Part shown: positions 33,464 to 40,935 of the stretch, piece by piece
How the letters are laid out: each line of letters opens with the position of its first letter
Position numbering within the stretch: the stretch's first letter is position 1
Assembly (NCBI GenBank): GCA_963845425.1
Contig: CAWJSC010000017.1
Coordinates: 379,234 to 443,233 of the forward strand
Direction: 5' to 3'
From: DATDAH01 sp963845425
Lineage (GTDB): Bacteria > Actinomycetota > Acidimicrobiia > Acidimicrobiales > DATDAH01
DNA length: 64,000 bases
Translations under genes and position numbers: made by a program
The notes under the pieces: generated by a model
Told to the model about the DNA's origin: nothing
What the model saw: the letters and a program-made list of their open reading frames with translations, nothing else
The model's database searches: none

Positions 33464-35023
33464 GTGACCGACGCTCCGCTCCTGGCGGCCATCGACATCG
33501 GCACCAACTCGGTGCACCTCGTCGTGGCTCGGGCCGTGGCCGCCGACCGCTTCGAGATCGTCGCCCGCGAGAAGGACATGGTCCGCCTCGGCCACGGCGG
33601 CGGCGAGATGAAGCGGCTGGAGGACGACGCCATCGGCCGGGCCGTGGCCGCCCTCGGCCGGCAGCGGGCGATCGCCGAGGCCCACGGGGCCGAGGTCCGG
33701 GCGGTAGCGACCAGCGCGGTGCGCGAGGCGGAGAACCGTCACGTCTTCCTGCGCCGGGCCTCGCTCGAGGCCGGCGTCCGGGTCGAAGTCATCTCCGGGT
33801 TCGAGGAGGCCCGCCTCATCCACCTCGGCGTGCTCCAGGCAGTTCCTGTCTATGACCGGCGGGTGCTGGTGGTGGACATCGGCGGGGGGAGCACCGAGAT
33901 CGTGCTTGGTGAGCGGGACGAGGCCATCGTCGCCCGCAGCCTCAAACTCGGGGCCATCCGGCTGACCGACCGCTTCTTCCCGGATGATGTGATCAAGAGC
34001 AAGGCGGTCACGCGTGCCCGGCACCACATCCAGGGCGTCCTGGCGCCGATGCGGCGGGAGATCGACCGGTTCGACGTGGCCGTCGCCAGCTCGGGGACGG
34101 CGCAGAGCGTGGCCGCCATGGCCCTCGCGGCGCGGGGGGTGGATCCCGTCCAGAGCCTCAATCAGGTGGTGATCAGCGTCGCCGAACTGGCCGGGGTCGT
34201 CGAGTCCCTGCTGGCGGCGCCCACCGTGGCCGAGCGTCGGAAGATCCCGGGCCTCGACGCCGGCCGGGCCGACATCGTCGTCGCCGGGGCCCTGGTGCTC
34301 GAGGAGGTCCTCAGCGCCTTCGGGGCCACCGAGGTGATGATCTCGGAGTCGGCCCTGCGGGAGGGGGTCCTGGCCGACACCTACCGGCGCACCCATGGCG
34401 GGTCGCTGCACCACCTCCGCGACATCCGTCGGCGGGGCGTCCTGCACCTCGCGGAGCTCACCGACGACGACCCCGAGCACTCCGAGAGGTCAGCCCACCT
34501 CGCGCTCCAGCTCTTCGACCAGCTCGCGGTCTGGCACGGTCTCGACGACGGAGCCCGGGAGCTGCTCGAGGCCGCCGCGCTGCTGTGCAACGTCGGCCTG
34601 TTCATCTCCCACTCCGGCCATCACAAGCACAGCTACTACGTGATCCGGAACTCCGAGCACCTCACCGGGTTCACCGATGCCGAGATCGAGCTCATCGCCC
34701 AGGTGGCTCGCTACCACCGCAAGAGCCCACCCAAGGCCAAGCACGAGACCTTCACCGCGCTGGAGGACGCCGATCAGCAGGTGGTCCGCACCCTGGCCGG
34801 GATCCTGCGGGTGGCGATCGGCCTGGACCGGGCCCACCGCGGCAGCGTCGGAGCCGTGCAGTGCCTCGAGGAAGCGGACGGCCTGGTCATCGAGATCGAG
34901 CCCGCGGCCGGCGCGGACACCACCGTGGAGCTCTGGTCGGCCGACGAGCGCAAGGGCCTGCTGGCCGACGTGCTCGACCGACCGGTCGAGGTCAGGACCG
35001 CCGAGGCGCTCAGCGGGCGTTGA
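33464..35023 (+). CDS. ppx: Exopolyphosphatase / pppGpp phosphohydrolase family
   Basis: A 519-residue Ppx/GppA protein that releases phosphate from polyphosphate or pppGpp. It has the two ASKHA phosphate loops, AAIDIGTNSVHLVVA at residue 8 and VVDIGGGSTEIVLGERD at about 135, then RKIPGLDAGRADIVVAG. A C-terminal HD-like domain from about 310 contains HSGHHKHSYYVIRNSEHLTG. Start GTG 33464 is 10 bp after the regulator's stop. The 3' end overlaps the convergent hydrolase gene by 14 bp. Polyphosphatase versus pppGpp specificity cannot be told. Confidence 0.9.
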   Translation: MTDAPLLAAIDIGTNSVHLVVARAVAADRFEIVAREKDMVRLGHGGGEMKRLEDDAIGRAVAALGRQRAIAEAHGAEVRAVATSAVREAENRHVFLRRASLEAGVRVEVISGFEEARLIHLGVLQAVPVYDRRVLVVDIGGGSTEIVLGERDEAIVARSLKLGAIRLTDRFFPDDVIKSKAVTRARHHIQGVLAPMRREIDRFDVAVASSGTAQSVAAMALAARGVDPVQSLNQVVISVAELAGVVESLLAAPTVAERRKIPGLDAGRADIVVAGALVLEEVLSAFGATEVMISESALREGVLADTYRRTHGGSLHHLRDIRRRGVLHLAELTDDDPEHSERSAHLALQLFDQLAVWHGLDDGARELLEAAALLCNVGLFISHSGHHKHSYYVIRNSEHLTGFTDAEIELIAQVARYHRKSPPKAKHETFTALEDADQQVVRTLAGILRVAIGLDRAHRGSVGAVQCLEEADGLVIEIEPAAGADTTVELWSADERKGLLADVLDRPVEVRTAEALSGR

Positions 35024-35867
35024 CGGCGCGGCCGGCCACGTCCCGGGCGGCGGCCACCAGCGCGGGGACGAAGACCTCCGGCTCGACCACACACCCACCG
35101 TGGTCGATCGGGACCGGGTGCACCACAGCCTCGGGGATGGCTGCCGCCAGCTTGGCCTGCCGCGACGGCGGGACGATCCGGTCCGCCTCGGTCAGCACCA
35201 CGGAGGTGGGGACGTCGACGCCGCCGACCCACGCGTGCGAGGAGAAGGCGCCGATGGCCTGCCCGGCCTCGAGCACCATGCGGGGGTCACCCGCCTCGAA
35301 CTCGTCCCGGGCCCAGTCCGACAGGCCGGGTCGGCGCCCGATGACCCGGCGGGCGGCGCGTCGCTGGGCCGTCTCGGGCACGACCCGGGCGGCGGCGGCC
35401 ATGGCCCCGAGGGCGGCGAACCCGCCGACGGCAGACCGGTTGCCGCGGAAGTTGCGAGCCGTCGCGCCGAGCACCAGGCCGTCGACCCGGTCGCGGTGGC
35501 GATGCCAGACGAGCTGGGCCACGAGGCCGCCCATCGAGTAGCCGATCGGGATGAACCGGTCGATGCCGAGGGTGTCGGCCAGGGCGACGGCATCATCCGC
35601 GCAGTCGGCCAGCCGGAAGCGCCGGTTGGTGCGGATGCCCCGGCCGTGGCCCCGGTGGTCGAGGGCGACGACCCGGAAGTGCTCCGCCAGCGGCTCGTAG
35701 GCCGGGAACCAGTTGAGGTCCGCGGTGGCCGTCCAACCGTGCAGGAGGAGGACGGTCGGCGCCCCGTGACCGGCCCGGCTGGGCCGGTCACGATGGAACG
35801 TCGTGCCGCGCCCGGGCAGGTGGATCGGCCCGCCGGGAGGGAGCGAGGGCGTGCTGATGGCGGTCAC
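35010..35867 (-). CDS. Alpha/beta hydrolase
   Basis: A 285-residue alpha/beta hydrolase: VLLLHGWTATADLNWFPAYE with the oxyanion HG, DHRGHGRGIR, and the nucleophile elbow GYSMGGLVAQLVWHR (Ser). Further on are VVLTEADRIVPPSRQAKLA (acid) and HGGCVVEPEVFVPALV, where the catalytic His would be HPVPIDHGG. Start GTG 35865-35867 has GAGG upstream; the frame extends another 20 residues (from 35927) through low-complexity repeat DNA, so I prefer the shorter form. Its 3' end overlaps ppx tail to tail. Substrate unknown. Confidence 0.82.
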   Translation of the reverse strand: MTAISTPSLPPGGPIHLPGRGTTFHRDRPSRAGHGAPTVLLLHGWTATADLNWFPAYEPLAEHFRVVALDHRGHGRGIRTNRRFRLADCADDAVALADTLGIDRFIPIGYSMGGLVAQLVWHRHRDRVDGLVLGATARNFRGNRSAVGGFAALGAMAAAARVVPETAQRRAARRVIGRRPGLSDWARDEFEAGDPRMVLEAGQAIGAFSSHAWVGGVDVPTSVVLTEADRIVPPSRQAKLAAAIPEAVVHPVPIDHGGCVVEPEVFVPALVAAARDVAGRAVNAR

Positions 35868-35942
35868 GCCCGTTTGCCTCTGGCTCGCCGGCGCCGCCGA
35901 TCCCGCGGCCGCGGCCGGCCGCCCCACGCCGTTGCGCAGCGT
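35868..35942. repeat. Short gap with a degraded copy of the 4.9 kb repeat
   Basis: Between the hydrolase start and the greA stop, GGCTCGCCGG-CGCCGCCGATC (about 35882-35902) repeats the segment at 4873-4893, and GTTGCGCAGCGTCT (35933-35946) echoes the GCGCAGCCTCA ends of the other copies. Nothing else is seen. Confidence 0.45.
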
Positions 35943-36413
35943 CTATGCATCCACCGAGACGATCTCGACGCGGAGGGTGCCGCCGGGAGTCTCCGCCTCG
36001 ACGGTGTCGCCCGCTTCGGCCCCGAGGAGGGCCCGGCCGATGGGGGAGCCGGGCGACATGATCTCGATGCCGTCCCGCTTCTCCTCGATGGAGCCGAGCA
36101 GGTAGGTCTCGACGTCGTCGTCGCCCTCGTAGCGGATGGCCACGAGCGAGCCGGCGGCCACGGTGCCGTCGCCCGAGCCGCCCTCGACGATCTCGGCCCG
36201 CTCGATCATGGCTTCGAGGTCCCGGATCCGGGCCTCGGTCTGGCCCTGTTCCTCCTTGGCGGCGTGGTAATCGCCGTTCTCCTTGAGGTCGCCGAGCTCG
36301 CGGGCGGCCTCGATGCGCTTGGCGATGTCGATGCGCCAGACCGTGGTCAGGTGCTGGTGCTCCTCCTTCAGCCGGTCGAACGTGGCCTGGGTGAGCGGGA
36401 TGTTCTCAGCCAT
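35943..36413 (-). CDS. greA: Transcription elongation factor GreA
   Basis: It enters the RNA polymerase secondary channel and triggers cleavage of backtracked RNA. The 156 residues comprise an N-terminal coiled coil with IPLTQATFDRLKEEHQHL and the acidic tip LGDLKENGDYHAAKEEQG (about 40-57), whose D and E coordinate Mg2+. A C-terminal FKBP-like domain with IMSPGSPIGRALLGAEAGD follows. The start ATG 36411-36413 faces the leuB promoter; the 99-bp gap to the leuB leader serves both. Confidence 0.95.
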   Translation of the reverse strand: MAENIPLTQATFDRLKEEHQHLTTVWRIDIAKRIEAARELGDLKENGDYHAAKEEQGQTEARIRDLEAMIERAEIVEGGSGDGTVAAGSLVAIRYEGDDDVETYLLGSIEEKRDGIEIMSPGSPIGRALLGAEAGDTVEAETPGGTLRVEIVSVDA

Positions 36414-36476
36414 CCCGAAAGGCTAGGAGCATCCGGAGGGCCGGGCTACCGCCGTGCCTTCTCGTGTTCGCCGAGG

Positions 36477-36505
36477 TTGACGATCGGCGGTCGACCCCCG
36501 AGACT
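36477..36505 (+). promoter_or_regulatory. Predicted leuB-ilvE-cimA promoter
   Basis: TTGACG (36477-36482) and GAGACT (36500-36505) are separated by 17 bp, with the GTG of the leader peptide 8 bases on (36513). This is the same arrangement as at leuA. Confidence 0.6.
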
Positions 36506-36512
36506 GGAAGAC

Positions 36513-36551
36513 GTGAAGCGCCACCTCGCGCCCATCATCCTCATTCCCTAG
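36513..36551 (+). CDS. leuB-ilvE-cimA leader peptide (attenuator)
   Basis: A 12-codon ORF starting at GTG reads MKRHLAPIILIP and ends at TAG 36549. It holds Leu, then Ile-Ile-Leu-Ile just before the final Pro. The isoleucine bias suits an operon that includes citramalate synthase (isoleucine pathway) and the branched-chain aminotransferase. GGAAG lies just upstream of the GTG, but the predicted transcription start would make it leaderless. The stop overlaps the first base of the pause hairpin. Confidence 0.8.
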   Translation: MKRHLAPIILIP

Positions 36552-36612
36552 CGCGCGCCGTTCCCGGCACGCGCTCCTCGACCGTCCACCTCGGTGGGCG
36601 GTTTCTTCGTTC
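36551..36612 (+). terminator. leuB attenuator: pause hairpin plus terminator
   Basis: The pause hairpin pairs GCGCGCGCC (36551-36559) with GGCACGCGC (36566-36574), one mismatch. The terminator pairs ACCGTCCACC (36581-36590) with GGTGGGCGGT (36593-36602), ten pairs with one G-U and a two-base loop. It is followed by the T-rich TTCTTCGTTCC. The layout mirrors those before ilvB and leuA. Confidence 0.8.
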
Positions 36613-36663
36613 CCGAGCCGGGTTGGGACCGCCCCGACCCAGGCGCAGAAAGGACCTGACAAC

Positions 36664-37638
36664 GTGACCCACCGCATCGGTGTGATCGGCGGCGACGGCA
36701 TCGGCCCCGAGGTCGTGGCCGAGGGGCTGAAGGTCGTGCGGGCCGCGGGCGTGGAGCTCGAGACCGTCGACTACGACCTCGGCGGCGCCCGCTACCTGCG
36801 CGACGGCGTGGTCCTGCCCGACGAGGTCCTCGAGGAGTGGCGGGGTCTCGATGCCCTCTTCCTCGGCGCCGTGGGCACGCCCGACGTCCCGCCGGGGGTG
36901 ATCGAGCGGGGCCTCTTGCTGAAGATGCGCTTCGCCCTGGACCTCTATGTCAACCTGCGTCCCTTCCTGCACCCGCCCACCGTCGACTTCCTCGTGGTGC
37001 GGGAGAACACCGAGGGGACCTACGCCGGCGAGGGCGGCTTCCTACGCAAGGACACGCCCCATGAGATCGCCACCCAGGGCTCGGTCAACACCCGCATGGG
37101 GGTCGAGCGGGCCGTGCGCTACGCGTTCGACCTGGCCCGCAGCCGTGACCGGCGCCACCTCACCCTGGTGCACAAGACCAACGTGCTGACCTTCGCCGGA
37201 GACCTCTGGGAGCGGGCCTTCAACGAGGTCGCGACCGAGTACCCCGAGGTCGAGACGGCGTACCACCACGTCGATGCCGCGTGCATCCACTTCGTGCAGG
37301 ACCCCGGCCGGTACGACGTCATCGTCACCGACAACCTGTTCGGCGACATCCTCACCGATCTCGGTGGCGCGGTGTCCGGGGGGATCGGGCGCGCCGCCTC
37401 GGCCAACCTGAACCCCGCCCGCACCGGCCCCTCCATGTTCGAGCCCGTTCACGGCTCGGCCCCCGACATCGCGGGGACCGGGACGGCTGATCCCACCGCG
37501 GCGGTGTTGTCCGCGGCGATGATGCTCGAGTACCTGGGCGACGCCGACGCCGCCGTCCGGATCAAGAAGGCGTGCGCCGAACCGGCGCCACAGGGGAGCA
37601 CCGCCGACATCGGCGATGCCATCGCAGAAAGAGTCTGA
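36664..37638 (+). CDS. leuB: 3-isopropylmalate dehydrogenase
   Basis: It oxidises and decarboxylates 3-isopropylmalate with NAD+ in leucine synthesis. The 324 residues include GGDGIGPEVVAEGLKV, DLYVNLRPFLHPP, VRENTEGTYAGEGG, the metal-binding DNLFGDILTDLGG and FEPVHGSAPDIAGTGTADP. The short length and ENTEGTYAGEGG match the actinobacterial LeuB type. Start GTG 36664 has AAAGGA upstream. One base separates its stop from the ilvE ATG. Confidence 0.95.
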   Translation: MTHRIGVIGGDGIGPEVVAEGLKVVRAAGVELETVDYDLGGARYLRDGVVLPDEVLEEWRGLDALFLGAVGTPDVPPGVIERGLLLKMRFALDLYVNLRPFLHPPTVDFLVVRENTEGTYAGEGGFLRKDTPHEIATQGSVNTRMGVERAVRYAFDLARSRDRRHLTLVHKTNVLTFAGDLWERAFNEVATEYPEVETAYHHVDAACIHFVQDPGRYDVIVTDNLFGDILTDLGGAVSGGIGRAASANLNPARTGPSMFEPVHGSAPDIAGTGTADPTAAVLSAAMMLEYLGDADAAVRIKKACAEPAPQGSTADIGDAIAERV

Positions 37639-37639
37639 G

Positions 37640-38560
37640 ATGCCGATCGAGACCGTGGACAAGATCTGGATGGACGGCGAACTCGTCGCCTGGGAGGACG
37701 CGCAGATCCATATCCTCACCCACACGCTGCACTACGGGTGCGGTGTGTTCGAGGGCATCCGGGCCTACGAGACGTCGCGCGGGCCTGCCGTGTTCCGCCT
37801 GGACGACCACATCGACCGCCTGTTCGACTCGGCCGCCATCTTCATGATCGACGTGCCGTTCACCCGCGAGCAGCTGGTGGCGGCCACGGTCGACACCATC
37901 CGGGTCAACGCGGTCCCGTCGTGCTACATCCGGCCGCTGGTCTACCTGGGCTACGGCGAGATGGGCCTCAATCCACTCCCGTGCCCGGTCAACGTGGCCA
38001 TCGCCATCTGGCCGTGGGGCACCTACCTCGGCGACGAGGGCATCAAGAACGGCATCCGCCTGAAGATCTCGTCGTGGCGTCGCCACGACCCGAACATCAT
38101 GCCGCCGGCCGCCAAAGGCACCGGGATGTACATCAACTCCTCGATGGCCAAGGTCGAGGCGCTCAAGTCGGGCTACGACGAGGCCGTCATGCTCTCGCCC
38201 CAGGGCCACGTGAGCGAGTGCACCGGCGAGAACATCTTCATCGTGGAGAAGGGGGCGATCATCACGCCCCCGACCTCGGCCGGAGCCCTGCAGGGCATCA
38301 CCCAGGACTCGGTGCGCCGTATCGCCGCCGACCACGGCCTCGAGTACCGCGTGGAGCACCTGCTGCGCAGCGACCTCTACACCGCGGACGAGGCCTTCCT
38401 CAGCGGCACGGCGGCCGAGATCGTGCCCATCCGCTCGGTGGACGACCGCGAGCTGGGCGACCCCGGCCCGGTCACCCGCCAGATCCAGGAGACCTACTTC
38501 GCCGCGGTGCGCGGCGAGGACGATCGTTACAAGGACTGGTTGACCTATGTCGATGAATGA
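37640..38560 (+). CDS. ilvE: Branched-chain amino acid aminotransferase
   Basis: The last step to valine, leucine and isoleucine: transfer of the amino group from glutamate to the keto acids (class IV, PLP). The 306 residues have THTLHYGCGVFEGIRAYET and the lysine region AAKGTGMYINSSMAKVEALK, with the usual GYDEAVML...GHVSECTGENIFIV that follows it. FLSGTAAEIVPIRSVDDREL lies near the C-terminus. Start ATG 37640 (MPIETVDKIW) matches relatives; a longer in-frame start overlaps leuB. It is the middle gene of leuB-ilvE-cimA. Confidence 0.94.
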   Translation: MPIETVDKIWMDGELVAWEDAQIHILTHTLHYGCGVFEGIRAYETSRGPAVFRLDDHIDRLFDSAAIFMIDVPFTREQLVAATVDTIRVNAVPSCYIRPLVYLGYGEMGLNPLPCPVNVAIAIWPWGTYLGDEGIKNGIRLKISSWRRHDPNIMPPAAKGTGMYINSSMAKVEALKSGYDEAVMLSPQGHVSECTGENIFIVEKGAIITPPTSAGALQGITQDSVRRIAADHGLEYRVEHLLRSDLYTADEAFLSGTAAEIVPIRSVDDRELGDPGPVTRQIQETYFAAVRGEDDRYKDWLTYVDE

Positions 38561-38564
38561 GATG

Positions 38565-38620
38565 CGGAGCAGATCGGCGGGCCGAGTAGGCCCGCATCGC
38601 GATGAGCCGTCAGGCGAAGA
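38565..38620 (-). repeat. Hairpin element, copy 2 (between ilvE and cimA)
   Basis: Inverted counterpart of 23460-23515 with seven differences over about 52 aligned bases. Inner hairpin GCGGGCC-TACTC-GGCCCGC (read on the minus strand) has an unchanged stem but an altered loop. On the coding strand it ends AGGCGAAGA, three bases before the cimA ATG. In both copies the element is oriented the same way relative to the downstream gene. Confidence 0.8.
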
Positions 38621-38623
38621 GCC

Positions 38624-40258
38624 ATGAGCCCCAACCCCGTGACCCCGCCGACCGAGCGTCAGCCGGCGGCGGTGGAGATCTACGATACGACCCTGCGCGA
38701 CGGCAGCCAGCTGGAGGGCATCTCCCTCACCGTCGACGACAAGCTGCGCATAGCGGAGCAGCTGGACTTCCTGGGCGTGCGCTACATCGAGGGCGGCTGG
38801 CCGGGGGCCAACCCCAAGGACGACGAGTTCTTCCGGCGGGCCGCCACCGAGCTGGAGCTCTCGACCAGCGAGCTGGTGGCCTTCGGCTCCACCCGCCGGG
38901 TGAAGGGCAAGGTCGACGACGACCAGACCCTGGCCAACCTGTTGGCGGCGGGCACCGGCACCGTCTGCATCGTCGGGAAGTGCTGGGACTACCACGTCAC
39001 CGAGGCGCTGCGCACCGACCTCGACGAGGGCGTGGCCATGGTCAGGGACTCCGTCGAGTACCTCGTGGCCCAGGGCCGGCGAGTGTTCTTCGACGCCGAG
39101 CACTTCTTCGACGGCTACAAGGCCAACCCCGAGTTCAGCCTCCGGGTGCTGGAGGCCGCGGCGATGGCCGGGGCCGACTGCCTCGTGCTGTGCGACACCA
39201 ACGGCGGTTCGCTGCCCTTCGACGTCGAGCGCATCGTGGGCGAGGTCGTGGACTACGTGGACACCGAGGTCGGCGTGCACCTGCACGACGACACGGGCTG
39301 TGGTGTGGCCAACGCCCTCGCCGGCGTCCGGGGTGGCGCCACCCAGGTCCAAGGCACGATCAACGGCTACGGCGAGCGCACCGGCAACTGCAACCTGACC
39401 ACGATCATCGCCGACCTCAGCCTGAAGATGGGGGTGGCCACCATCCCCGAGGACCGCCTGGAGCGGCTGACCCCGGTGTCCCATCACGTGGCCGAACTGG
39501 TCAACATCAGCCCGGATCCCCAGCAGGCCTTCGTCGGCGCGTCGGCGTTCGCCCACAAGGCGGGTCTCCACACCAGCGCCATCGCCCGTCGCCCCGACGC
39601 CTACGAGCACATCGACCCCGACCGGGTCGGCAACGGCACCCGCTTCGTGGTGTCCGAGCTGGCCGGCCGCTCCACGATGGAGCTCAAGGCCCAGGAGATC
39701 GGGGTGGAGATGGACGGCCCAGCCCTCTCCGAGGTGGTCGACCGGCTCAAGCAGCTCGAGTACGAGGGCTTCCACTTCGAGGCGGCCGACGGCTCCCTGG
39801 AGCTGCTCATGCGCGACGCCACGGGGTGGAGCCAGCCGTTCTTCCGGCTGGAGTCGTTCCGGGTGACCGTCGAGCACCGGGCCCCGGCCGACGGCTCCAG
39901 CGGGGTGCAGGGCGCCGAGATCGTCACCGAGGCGACGGTCAAGGTGGAGGTCGAGGGCCAGCGGGTCATCGCCACCGCCGAGGGCAACGGCCCGGTCAAC
40001 GCCCTGGACGAGGCGCTGCGCAAGGCCATGGCCATGGCGGGGGCCCACCACGTGCTGAGTGGCGTGCACCTGACCGACTACAAGGTGCGCGTGCTGGACA
40101 CCCAGAAGGGGACGGGGGCCGTGACCCGGGTCCTCATCGACTCGACCGACGGCGAGCGCTCCTGGTCGACCATCGGGGTGAGCGAGAACATCATCGAGGC
40201 CTCTTGGCAGGCCCTGGCCGACTCCATCATCTACGGCCTGCTGCACCACCGGGCCTAG
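38624..40258 (+). CDS. cimA: Citramalate synthase
   Basis: It condenses acetyl-CoA with pyruvate to (R)-citramalate, which LeuCD and LeuB can carry on to 2-oxobutyrate for isoleucine. The 544 residues begin YDTTLRDGSQLEGISLTVDD (LeuA-like barrel). VHLHDDTGCGVANALAGV and NGYGERTGNCNLTTIIADL distinguish it from the leuA at 24 kb, and it has a C-terminal regulatory domain. The WPGANPKDDEFF signature is typical of the TIGR00977 citramalate group. Start ATG 38624 follows a repeat element. Being in the leuB operon with an Ile-rich leader fits the isoleucine role. No ilvA is in the window. Confidence 0.92.
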   Translation: MSPNPVTPPTERQPAAVEIYDTTLRDGSQLEGISLTVDDKLRIAEQLDFLGVRYIEGGWPGANPKDDEFFRRAATELELSTSELVAFGSTRRVKGKVDDDQTLANLLAAGTGTVCIVGKCWDYHVTEALRTDLDEGVAMVRDSVEYLVAQGRRVFFDAEHFFDGYKANPEFSLRVLEAAAMAGADCLVLCDTNGGSLPFDVERIVGEVVDYVDTEVGVHLHDDTGCGVANALAGVRGGATQVQGTINGYGERTGNCNLTTIIADLSLKMGVATIPEDRLERLTPVSHHVAELVNISPDPQQAFVGASAFAHKAGLHTSAIARRPDAYEHIDPDRVGNGTRFVVSELAGRSTMELKAQEIGVEMDGPALSEVVDRLKQLEYEGFHFEAADGSLELLMRDATGWSQPFFRLESFRVTVEHRAPADGSSGVQGAEIVTEATVKVEVEGQRVIATAEGNGPVNALDEALRKAMAMAGAHHVLSGVHLTDYKVRVLDTQKGTGAVTRVLIDSTDGERSWSTIGVSENIIEASWQALADSIIYGLLHHRA

Positions 40259-40270
40259 AGTCGCCCGGCG

Positions 40271-40786
40271 ATGGCTGCTCCCGAGTACGTCCCCGTCCCG
40301 GCGATCGACGACACCCGTATCTACTCGGCGCCGCCGCGGGTCCTGGGGTCCTGGGTGACCGACCGTCCCGCCGAGCTGCACGCCGGCCAGGAACGGGGCG
40401 CCCGCCTCGGCAGTCCCGGCCCGGACCAGGGCTTCGGGCTCACCCTCGCCGAGCGGTTCCGGGGCAAGCTGGCGCTGCGCCCGGGTGAGCACGAGGCCGA
40501 CGCGCTCGCCGGTTGCCTGACGGTGGCGCTCAAGCGGGCGTCCCTGTTCGGCCGGGCCCCGGTGATCCATGACCTGACCATCGCCTTCACCCTCTTCGGG
40601 TTCCTGGACGAGCAGGCGCCCGACGAGCTGGTCGCCGTGCGGCGTTCGTACTTCGAAGAGGCGGCCAACCCGCACCACTACGTCGAGCAGCGCCGCATCG
40701 CCGACCTCGTCCCCGAATCCACCCTCCGCCTCAGTCCCGCCGAGGTGGCGGCGGGTGGCTGGAAGGCCCTGCTGACCCTCACCTGA
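40271..40786 (+). CDS. Conserved hypothetical protein
   Basis: I do not recognise a family. The 171-residue soluble protein has no membrane segments. It has a basic-acidic mix, LTLAERFRGKLALRPGEHE and a C-terminal YVEQRRIADLVPESTLRLSPAEVAAGGW. It begins 13 bp after the cimA stop; TAGAGT at 40256-40261 could also give it a promoter of its own, nine bases before the ATG. It is probably the last gene of the leuB-ilvE-cimA unit. Confidence 0.6.
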   Translation: MAAPEYVPVPAIDDTRIYSAPPRVLGSWVTDRPAELHAGQERGARLGSPGPDQGFGLTLAERFRGKLALRPGEHEADALAGCLTVALKRASLFGRAPVIHDLTIAFTLFGFLDEQAPDELVAVRRSYFEEAANPHHYVEQRRIADLVPESTLRLSPAEVAAGGWKALLTLT

Positions 40787-40815
40787 CGGCCGGGGTTCAC
40801 CCCCGATCCGAAATT

Positions 40816-40857
40816 GCGCCGATTTGTCACGCTGAGCGCTACAAATCGGCGCCAGAA
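40816..40857. repeat. GGCGCC/CAGAAC palindrome after the leuB operon
   Basis: GCGCCGATTTGT (40816-40827) pairs with ACAAATCGGCGC (40841-40852), and the right side runs on into CAGAAC as in the 12.8 and 15.2 kb units. It lies 30 bp after the hypothetical gene's stop and would end the operon. The left arm has lost the outer GCCAG complement. The rest of 40787-40935 holds no gene. Confidence 0.7.
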
Positions 40858-40935
40858 CCGTCGGTAGGGGGCCCTGAGGACGCAGTCGGGCGCCAAGCGA
40901 AAGGCTGAGCGATCCAGGTACTACCGTCGCCCGTC

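Noticed and set aside
37562..40678. 1038-residue minus-strand open frame across leuB end, ilvE and cimA
   Set aside because: Antisense shadow of three well-supported genes; length is due to GC-rich third codon positions, not to coding.
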